NCBI GenBank assembly: GCA_964541215.1
Contig: CAZIPP010000048.1
Location: 1 to 11,211 of the forward strand
Length of the DNA stretch: 11,211 bases
Reading direction: 5' to 3'
Source of the DNA: SIG469 sp964541215
GTDB lineage: Bacteria > Bacillota > Clostridia > Oscillospirales > Oscillospiraceae
The position numbers were made by a program, and so were the translations under genes. Below the pieces are notes generated by a model. The model was given only the letters and a program-made list of their open reading frames with translations. It had not been told where the DNA came from and searched no databases. Positions 5,676 through 11,211 of the stretch are shown piece by piece. The number at the start of each line of letters is the position of its first letter. Position 1 is the stretch's first letter.

Positions 5676-6568
5676 TCGAAGTCAAAAACATTGTTAAGAC
5701 CTTTGACGGATTTGAGGCGCTGTCAGGCTGCTCACTGACAGTCGAACCCGGCTCCGTATACGGTCTTGTAGGTCCCAATGGTGCAGGTAAAAGTACCCTT
5801 ATTCGCTGTTTGACCGGCGTTTATAAGCCCGATGAAGGTCAGATACTTATAGACGATGAACCTATTTGGGAAAATGCAGCGCTTAAAAGCCGCATTGCCT
5901 ACATTCCCGATGACCTGTACTACTTTATGTCAGCGTCTACCAGCGAGATGATGCATTTTTATAAAGGGCTGTATCCCAAATTCGATGCTGCCCGTTACGA
6001 AAAGCTCAAGGATGTTTTTTCTGCCATCGATGAAAAGGCTCCTATCCGCAGACTTTCCAAGGGTATGCAGAAGCAGTCCGCTTTCTGGCTGGCAATGTGC
6101 CTGTGCCCGGACTACGTTATTCTTGATGAGCCGGTGGACGGTCTTGACCCGGTAATGCGCCGTCAGGTATGGTCCATACTCATGAACGAGGTTTCCGAGC
6201 GCGGAATCAGCGTGCTGGTTTCTTCTCACAACCTGCGCGAGCTTGAAGATGTATGCGACCATGTAGGCATTATGAGTCACGGTCGAATACTGCTCCAGCG
6301 TTCTCTTTCCGATCTGCAGGACAGCATAACCAAGGTCCAGCTGGTATTCAACGAAAAGAAAGAACTGCCTGAAGGTCTTGATATTCTCCATCGCAGCGAA
6401 GTGGGACGCATAACCACCATCATTGTCCGGGGCAATTCCGAGGAAGTGCTGAACAGGCTTTCCACCATCGATCCCCTGCTGGCTGACGCCCTGCCCCTTA
6501 CTCTTGAAGAAATATTCATTTACGAGCTTGGAGGTGAAGATTACCATGTCAAAGACATCATTCTTTAA
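5672..6568 (+). CDS. ABC transporter ATP-binding protein (YtrB/CcmA-like)
   Basis: A 298-aa ATPase that would power the downstream permease at the inner face of the membrane. It shows Walker A GPNGAGKS (34-41), signature LSKGMQKQ (128-135, a variant of LSGGQ usual in this group), Walker B YVILDEP (148-154), D-loop GLD (157-159) and the switch histidine H186 in SSHNLRE. The region where the Q-loop is expected reads IAYIPDD and lacks a glutamine. About 80 C-terminal residues beyond the ATPase core form an accessory domain. I chose the ATG at 5672 over an upstream in-frame ATG at 5636. The former has AAGGAGG at 5658-5664, starts the conserved MIEVKNIVKTFDG, and gives a 4-bp overlap with gntR. 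Confidence 0.94.
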   Translation: MIEVKNIVKTFDGFEALSGCSLTVEPGSVYGLVGPNGAGKSTLIRCLTGVYKPDEGQILIDDEPIWENAALKSRIAYIPDDLYYFMSASTSEMMHFYKGLYPKFDAARYEKLKDVFSAIDEKAPIRRLSKGMQKQSAFWLAMCLCPDYVILDEPVDGLDPVMRRQVWSILMNEVSERGISVLVSSHNLRELEDVCDHVGIMSHGRILLQRSLSDLQDSITKVQLVFNEKKELPEGLDILHRSEVGRITTIIVRGNSEEVLNRLSTIDPLLADALPLTLEEIFIYELGGEDYHVKDIIL

Positions 6569-8405
6569 CAGAACACTTTTTATGAAAAACCTCAAACGCT
6601 TCTGGCCCATATGGGGCAGTTATCTGGCAATGTGGTTTGTTATAATGCCCATGGTACTTCTGATAGAACCTTACAACAGCTTCGATGAGATAGTATATTC
6701 GTATGCTATATATGGCGTTGTTATCGGATTTATCTGTGCCGCCATATGCGCAATGGCTCTGTATTCGTATATGTACAGTTCAAAGAGCGCGGGTATGTTC
6801 CACGCTCTGCCCATGACAAGGGAATCCATGTTTATAACAAATTACCTGTCCGGGCTGGCATATATGTTTATCCCCAACATAATTATCATTCTCATTACCA
6901 TCCCTGTGGGCGCGTTGAGAGGAGATCTGGATATAACGAGTGTCATCACCTGGCTGTGCGTTGTCAGCGGCACTGAATTTTTCTTCTTCTCCTTTGCCAC
7001 CTTCTGTGCCCAGTTCACCGGTGCGCTGGTGGTTATGCCTGTGTTTTATCTCATTTGGAACTTTGTGGCATATGTTCTTGAGCTGGTCATCAAAACCATG
7101 GGCGAACTGCTTATCTACGGTTTCCGCTCCTCAAGCACCGGAAGCATATCTTTCCTTTCCCCCATCATTTACATGATGGAGAACTATGGCACCATGTACA
7201 TCCATGAAACAAAGCAAACTGTTTTCGTTGGCGCGGAGATCACCATCTGGTATGTCATTGCCGGCGCAGTATTTGCTGTTCTCTCTCTGCTGCTGTACCG
7301 CAAACGCAGAGTAGAAAGCGCGGGTGACGTGGTAAGCGTCAAAAAAGCCCGCCCTGTATTCCGTTGGTGCGTTGCCATATGTCTGGCATTGCTGCTCAGC
7401 CTGCTGGTATCTTCCATTTTCAACATTGACATTGACACGACTGCTCTTGCTTATCCCCTGATGACCGTTGTCCTTGTGATCACCGGTTTTATTGGCTGGT
7501 TTGCCGCGGAAATGCTGCTGAAGAAAACCTTCAGAGTATTTAACAAAAAGAGTTTTGGCACCTTTGGCATATTTGCTGTTGTTGTGGTTCTGTGTATGAC
7601 CGCCACCGCCTTTGATATGTTTGGCATTGAGTCAAAAATCCCTGACGCTGAAGATATTGACTATATACTTATCGATTCCACAGAGTTCTCCTCCGAAGAG
7701 GATATAGCCGCTGTCATGGCATACCACCAGTCTTTGCTTGACGCCAAGAATGAGCTGCTGGAGATCGACAGAAGCAGTGAATACAACACCTATTTTTATC
7801 CCGAGGAAGACGGCGGAGATTACTACTACATGCACAATGTCTCCATCCGATACTATTTAAAGGGTGAGGACGGATATCTTCGCAGGATCTATTGTATCCC
7901 CATCAGCCCGGAAACAAAGGCTGATACCAACAGCTATGCCGGTCGTCTCAACGAGCTGCTGTACGCTCCTGACAAAGTCATTCAGCGTGCATTTGGCGAA
8001 CCGCTGACAGAAGACAAAGTGTCCAGCGTATCCATAGACTTCTATACTGATGAAGGTGTCTGGAATCAGACAACCGTGTCAGGCAAGGACGCATGGCTGC
8101 TTGCTCAGGCAGTAAGCGCCGACCTGATAGCCGGTAATATGGAAGCCGGACTGATATTCCCCACCGATTATCAAACCTATCAGAACAGCATCACCATCAC
8201 CTATTATCCGGAAGATTCAGAGGAAATGCGCATTGCATACTCCGAATACTCATATGGGTATTATGAAGAAACCAAGCCGTCTTCTGAAGCTATTTCCCAT
8301 GGCAGAAGCTTTGGTATCACCACCGCCAGCGAGCACACCATTGCTGCACTGACGCAGCTTGGTATTATCGGCGATGGTGAGCAAAAACTGACCATGTACG
8401 AATAA
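6546..8405 (+). CDS. ABC transporter permease with large extracytoplasmic C-terminal domain
   Basis: A 619-aa membrane protein, partner of the preceding ATPase. About nine hydrophobic segments are visible (near 22-40, 52-74, 102-124, 132-155, 158-180, 232-251, 272-291, 303-323, 338-357). An odd number puts the remaining ~260 residues outside the membrane if the N-terminus is inside. That tail is acidic and rich in Tyr and Ser (PEEDGGDYYYMHNVS, YPEDSEEMRIAYSEYSYGYYEE), with no catalytic motif I recognise. It may be the domain annotated DUF6449 in Clostridia (recollection, untested). FHALPMTRESMF (85-96) is typical of these permeases. Start: the ATG at 6546 with GGAGGTGA (6530-6537) is preferred over a TTG at 6504; it overlaps the ATPase gene by 23 bp. 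Substrate unknown; relatives are linked to envelope-stress or peptide export. Confidence 0.85.
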   Translation: MSKTSFFNRTLFMKNLKRFWPIWGSYLAMWFVIMPMVLLIEPYNSFDEIVYSYAIYGVVIGFICAAICAMALYSYMYSSKSAGMFHALPMTRESMFITNYLSGLAYMFIPNIIIILITIPVGALRGDLDITSVITWLCVVSGTEFFFFSFATFCAQFTGALVVMPVFYLIWNFVAYVLELVIKTMGELLIYGFRSSSTGSISFLSPIIYMMENYGTMYIHETKQTVFVGAEITIWYVIAGAVFAVLSLLLYRKRRVESAGDVVSVKKARPVFRWCVAICLALLLSLLVSSIFNIDIDTTALAYPLMTVVLVITGFIGWFAAEMLLKKTFRVFNKKSFGTFGIFAVVVVLCMTATAFDMFGIESKIPDAEDIDYILIDSTEFSSEEDIAAVMAYHQSLLDAKNELLEIDRSSEYNTYFYPEEDGGDYYYMHNVSIRYYLKGEDGYLRRIYCIPISPETKADTNSYAGRLNELLYAPDKVIQRAFGEPLTEDKVSSVSIDFYTDEGVWNQTTVSGKDAWLLAQAVSADLIAGNMEAGLIFPTDYQTYQNSITITYYPEDSEEMRIAYSEYSYGYYEETKPSSEAISHGRSFGITTASEHTIAALTQLGIIGDGEQKLTMYE

Positions 8406-8414
8406 CAAACAGCA

Positions 8415-8450
8415 CAAAACCCACCGGGCAGGAAAGACCGGTGGGTTTTG
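8415..8450 (+). terminator. Intrinsic terminator of the gntR-ABC operon
   Basis: CAAAACCCACCGG (8415-8427) pairs perfectly with CCGGTGGGTTTTG (8438-8450) around a 10-nt loop, 9 nt after the permease stop. The stem ends in TTTTG followed by CTTT. Confidence 0.92.
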
Positions 8451-8482
8451 CTTTACATCATGCTTATCATACCACTTATATA

Positions 8483-8509
8483 TAATTCCGTTTTTTACAT
8501 ACGGAATTA
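8483..8509. other. Small AT-rich hairpin of unknown role
   Basis: TAATTCCGT (8483-8491) and ACGGAATTA (8501-8509) form a perfect 9-bp stem with a 9-nt T-rich loop, in the AT-rich stretch between the ABC operon terminator and the spore gene. No U-run follows, so it is not a convincing terminator. Confidence 0.35.
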
Positions 8510-8553
8510 AAATCTCTAAAGTTTATATAGTTTATTTTTTCTGTCGTAATTTA

Positions 8554-8584
8554 GGAATTCTGATAAATATTACCCGGCATATTC
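8554..8584 (+). promoter_or_regulatory. Candidate sigma-G (forespore) promoter of the SASP gene
   Basis: GGAATT (8554-8559) and CATATTC (8578-8584) with an 18-bp spacer partly match the sigma-G pattern (TGAATA / CATACTA). SASP genes are normally read by sigma-G in the forespore. Both elements have mismatches. Confidence 0.3.
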
Positions 8585-8666
8585 AATGCTAAACAGGCAA
8601 AGATATTATCGGACCCCAAAAGCGCTGAAAACAGCGTTTAAAAATGTTTGAAGGAGATCAATTACA

Positions 8667-8864
8667 ATGGCAACCAACAGAAACAAAATCAACATTCCCG
8701 AAGCCCGCGAGGCTATGGATAAGTTCAAAATGGAAGCTGCTTCCGAAGTCGGCGTTAACCTCAAGCAGGGCTACAACGGTGACCTTTCTTCCCGCGAAGC
8801 CGGTTCCGTCGGCGGTCAGATGGTCAAGAAGATGATCGAAGCCTACGAAAACGGTCTGAAGTAA
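8667..8864 (+). CDS. Alpha/beta-type small acid-soluble spore protein
   Basis: A 65-aa protein that would coat DNA in the dormant spore and protect it from UV, heat and chemical damage. Both family blocks are present: KFKMEAASEVGVNL (19-32), containing the site cut by the germination protease after Glu23 (here Glu-Ala rather than the more usual Glu-Ile/Leu/Phe), and SSREAGSVGGQMVKKMIE (41-58), the conserved C-terminal DNA-binding block. The length is typical. RBS AAGGAG (8651-8656) lies 10 nt before the ATG. It is monocistronic with its own terminator. The presence of this gene indicates the organism makes endospores or descends from spore-formers. Confidence 0.95.
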   Translation: MATNRNKINIPEAREAMDKFKMEAASEVGVNLKQGYNGDLSSREAGSVGGQMVKKMIEAYENGLK

Positions 8865-8910
8865 GTATTCCCCACCTGACGTGGGCAATGCGTAAGCTTA
8901 TTTCCAAAAC

Positions 8911-8940
8911 AACAGCCTGCCGCAATAGCGACGGGCTGTT
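8911..8940 (+). terminator. Intrinsic terminator after the SASP gene
   Basis: AACAGCCTG (8911-8919) pairs with CGGGCTGTT (8932-8940), including one G-T pair, then one mismatch and CGC/GCG around the loop AATA. TGTTT follows. A smaller CCCAC/GTGGG hairpin (8871-8885) precedes it. Confidence 0.8.
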
Positions 8941-9002
8941 TGTTTATCGAAAAACAAATGCTGCTGAGCTAAATATTAATCCTTATGAACTTTAAAAAAT
9001 GA

Positions 9003-9008
9003 TATAAT
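9003..9008 (+). promoter_or_regulatory. Extended -10 promoter element of the OYE-type gene
   Basis: TATAAT preceded by TGA, 33 bp upstream of the ATG. No good -35 is present at 16-18 bp (TCCTTA at 17), so an activator or the extended -10 alone may suffice. Confidence 0.45.
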
Positions 9009-9040
9009 AATAATTAAGAACTAAAAGGGAATGATGGAAA

Positions 9041-11188
9041 ATGGAATATAAAAATATACTAAGCCCCATAACCATTAACGGCATTACTCTGAAAAGCCGC
9101 ATCACCCACGCCAAAAGCGGCGGCAGTCTTGACGGCAGTGACCGCCAGTTTGAAAAAGCCACAGCATACTACACCACCGTTGCCAAAAACGGAGCTGCTC
9201 TGGTTTGCATGATAGTTGGTTCATGGCCGGACTGCGAAGGCAAGCGCAGCGTTATGTCACGGCTGTATATGGATGATCCCGAGATACAGGCAGGCTTTTC
9301 CAGAATGATAGAGGAAGTTCACAAATACGGCTCTCTATGTACTGCTTCGCTGATGAACGTGGAACCTCAGGAGCTGAACATCAGCCATCTGGACAAATGG
9401 GATTTCGACTTCAAGGGCGACTACAACCCAAACTTCAAGAACAAACCGGAGATATCCGCCGAGCGTATTGAAGGCATGATAAACGATTTCGTGTATCAGT
9501 GCAGTGAGCTTAAACGCATTGGATTTGACGGTGTTACATTCTATATGAGCTATCGGGCTTCCATACTTGCCAACGCCATATCCCCTGTTCTGAACCAACG
9601 CAAAGACCAGTGGGGCGGCGACACTCTTGAGCAGCGCGCACGACTTCCGCTTGAGGTTTTCCGCCGTGTAAAGGAAGCCTGCGGCAAGGACTTTCTTATT
9701 GAGGTACAGACCTCTGCCGAGGAAGAACAGCCCGGATATGATGTTGAATACTGGCTGGACTTCTGCCAGCTCTGCGAAGGTCTTGTAGACATTTTCCAGG
9801 TCAGAGGCTGGGACGGTTCATACACTCATGTTACAGGGCTGGTGTCCTCCAAGGAAGCTCCTGTCAACCTCAAATACGCCGAAGCTTTCAAAAAGCGGGG
9901 CATCAAGGCTCTGGTAGCTCCTGTAGGCGGTTTCGGTGACGCAGACACTATGGAGCAGTTTCTTGCCGAAGGCAAGACCGATCTTATTGCCATGGCACGC
10001 CAGTACACCGCTGATACCGATTTTCTGACCAAAGTCAGGGAAGGTCGCGGCGAAGATATCACTCCCTGCCTCCGCTGTATGGGCAAGTGCGACAGCCCAT
10101 GCTGCAGCGTCAATCCCCATTATGGTCTGCTTAAGGATCCGGATATGTTCCCGGTCTCCGATGGCGGAAAGAAGGTTGCTGTCATAGGCGGCGGAGCTTC
10201 CGGTATGCGAGCTGCCATGGCTGCCGCGGAAAGAGGACACAAAGTAACTCTGTTTGAAAAGTCCTCAGAGCTGGGCGGTCAGGCGCGATTTGCAAAATAC
10301 GCCGATTTCAAGTGGAATATGGCAGACTATCTGACCTGGATGATACGTCAGACAGAAAAATCAGGATGCGAGATACGTCTGAACACAGAAGCCACTGCGG
10401 AGCTGATAAAAGACGGCGAATACGATGCCATCATCTGTGCTTTGGGTTCCGTACCAAAGCACATCCCCGTTAAAGGCGCGGACACTTCCAAAGTATGGCA
10501 GATAGACGATGTATTCGGACACGAATCAGAGCTTGGCGAAAACGTAGTCGTTGTAGGCGGCGGTCAGGCAGGCAGAGAAACTGCCCTGTATCTTGCCCGG
10601 GCGGGGCACAAGGTCACTATGCTGACCCGCGGTCAGGAGATATACACCGACAACAACCACTGTATTTATGCTCAGGTACACGCTTACGAAAGTGAAAAGA
10701 ATCTGTCCGTGGTGGAGTTTGCCCAGACAGTTGAGGTGGGTGATGATTATGTTGAAGCAGATATCAAGACCAACATGCCCCGCCGTAAGCTGACCTTTAT
10801 GGGTGTTGGTGAAATGCTTAGAAACAACGATCCAAAACCCGCTCCCATTCCCGGCTACATATATGCCGAATACCCCAGAGAACCCGAAATGGGGATGCCT
10901 CCCATGGACGATGACGGTCCTGTTGACGGACCCAGGGGAAGTCAGGGACCCGGGTTCGCCCACGATGCCGAGATCATTGAGACCATTGCCGATGAAGATA
11001 TCGTGTGGGAACACAAGCGGTTCGACTGTGACAGCGTTGTTATCGCCGGCGGTCGTGAGCCTCTGACGGAAGCTGCCGCAAGGTTTTCCGGTCTTGCTCC
11101 GAAAATCTACATCGTTGGCGACAATGTCCAGCCCGGAAGCATTCAGGAATGTACATTGACTGCCTTTGCCGCGGCAATGGATATATAG
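9041..11188 (+). CDS. Old-yellow-enzyme-type NADH:flavin oxidoreductase / dienoyl-CoA reductase-like Fe-S flavoprotein
   Basis: A 715-aa cytoplasmic protein with the multidomain layout of FadH/BaiCD/trimethylamine dehydrogenase relatives: an FMN-binding TIM barrel (about 1-340), Fe-S cysteines and an FAD/NAD(P)-binding half. It would reduce an activated C=C bond with NAD(P)H; the substrate is unknown. Visible: SPITINGITLKSRI (8-21), NQRKDQWGGD (the FadH-like flavin-site loop), cysteines C343, C346, C350, C354 and C355 followed by SVNP, dinucleotide motifs GGGASG (383-388) and GGGQAG (506-511), and terminal IYIVGDNV. Odd points: the usual HGAHGY or EGY active-site segment reads FYMSYRAS (167-174); the fourth cluster cysteine is only three or four residues after the third; and 597-640 is an acidic Pro/Gly-rich insertion. 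AAAGGGA lies about 10 nt before the ATG. It appears monocistronic. Family is secure, reaction is not. Confidence 0.9.
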   Translation: MEYKNILSPITINGITLKSRITHAKSGGSLDGSDRQFEKATAYYTTVAKNGAALVCMIVGSWPDCEGKRSVMSRLYMDDPEIQAGFSRMIEEVHKYGSLCTASLMNVEPQELNISHLDKWDFDFKGDYNPNFKNKPEISAERIEGMINDFVYQCSELKRIGFDGVTFYMSYRASILANAISPVLNQRKDQWGGDTLEQRARLPLEVFRRVKEACGKDFLIEVQTSAEEEQPGYDVEYWLDFCQLCEGLVDIFQVRGWDGSYTHVTGLVSSKEAPVNLKYAEAFKKRGIKALVAPVGGFGDADTMEQFLAEGKTDLIAMARQYTADTDFLTKVREGRGEDITPCLRCMGKCDSPCCSVNPHYGLLKDPDMFPVSDGGKKVAVIGGGASGMRAAMAAAERGHKVTLFEKSSELGGQARFAKYADFKWNMADYLTWMIRQTEKSGCEIRLNTEATAELIKDGEYDAIICALGSVPKHIPVKGADTSKVWQIDDVFGHESELGENVVVVGGGQAGRETALYLARAGHKVTMLTRGQEIYTDNNHCIYAQVHAYESEKNLSVVEFAQTVEVGDDYVEADIKTNMPRRKLTFMGVGEMLRNNDPKPAPIPGYIYAEYPREPEMGMPPMDDDGPVDGPRGSQGPGFAHDAEIIETIADEDIVWEHKRFDCDSVVIAGGREPLTEAAARFSGLAPKIYIVGDNVQPGSIQECTLTAFAAAMDI

Positions 11189-11211
11189 CATGTATAACAA
11201 CAGGAAAGCGT

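Noticed and set aside
6504..6545. TTG start extending the ABC permease
   Set aside because: The ATG at 6546 has a good GGAGGTGA at normal spacing; the extension only adds residues encoded inside the ATPase gene.
5930..6610. Minus-strand 226-codon open frame
   Set aside because: Antisense to the ABC ATPase gene, whose motifs are intact.
8644..8835. Alternative 63-codon frame starting just before the SASP gene
   Set aside because: Out of frame with the well-conserved SASP and without its own RBS.
10526..11200. Minus-strand 224-codon open frame
   Set aside because: Antisense to the FAD/NAD half of the OYE-type gene; no RBS or domain.
9..11211. A new defence or mobile system
   Set aside because: No transposase, integrase, nuclease, toxin-antitoxin pair, reverse transcriptase or CRISPR signal is present; all long genes belong to recognisable metabolic, transport or spore families.

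Overview
The window comes from a strictly anaerobic, endospore-forming Bacillota, most likely a gut-type Clostridia (Oscillospirales/Ruminococcaceae-like). The evidence is an oxygen-sensitive class III ribonucleotide reductase with its radical-SAM activase, an alpha/beta-type small acid-soluble spore protein, a YtrA-type GntR/ABC operon, an Fe-S/flavin old-yellow-enzyme-type reductase, strong AGGAGG ribosome binding sites and consensus sigma-A promoters. Base composition is close to balanced in genes and AT-rich between them. A run of ten Ns at 1028-1037 shows this is a draft scaffold.

Left part, minus strand (1-3563): an MBL-fold hydrolase (3563-2736) is followed directly by nrdG (2735-2049), with the nrdG RBS inside the end of the MBL gene. 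After a hairpin and a 355-bp regulatory gap comes nrdD (from 1693, running off the left edge and interrupted by the N gap). The regulatory gap holds a near-ideal promoter (TTGATT-17-TGCTATAAT) and up to six NrdR-box-like palindromes around it, two of them an identical 14-bp perfect palindrome. NrdG would install the glycyl radical on NrdD for anaerobic dNTP synthesis, and NrdR would repress when dNTP/ATP is sufficient.

Middle part (3560-5122): a consensus TTGACA-17-TATAAT promoter, overlapping the divergent MBL promoter, drives a membrane-anchored SanA/YdcF-family (DUF218) protein. It is followed by a 100-bp multi-hairpin REP/MITE-like element and a perfect 20-bp-stem bidirectional terminator. 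The terminator is shared with a convergent cytidylate-kinase-like P-loop protein on the minus strand.

Right part, plus strand (5219-8450): a YtrA-like GntR repressor, an ABC ATPase (4-bp ATGA overlap) and a large ABC permease with an extracytoplasmic C-terminal domain (23-bp overlap) form one translationally coupled operon. It has an inverted-repeat operator just downstream of its -10 box and ends at a strong terminator. Then come a monocistronic SASP gene with its own terminator and a 715-aa OYE/dienoyl-CoA-reductase-like flavoprotein. That last protein has an altered active-site motif, a shortened Fe-S cysteine loop and an acidic Pro/Gly-rich insertion.

I see no phage, CRISPR, tRNA, rRNA or insertion-sequence transposase. 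No clearly new multi-gene system is evident. The best leads are the NrdR-box array, the unusual OYE-type enzyme and the ABC permease with its uncharacterised outer domain.
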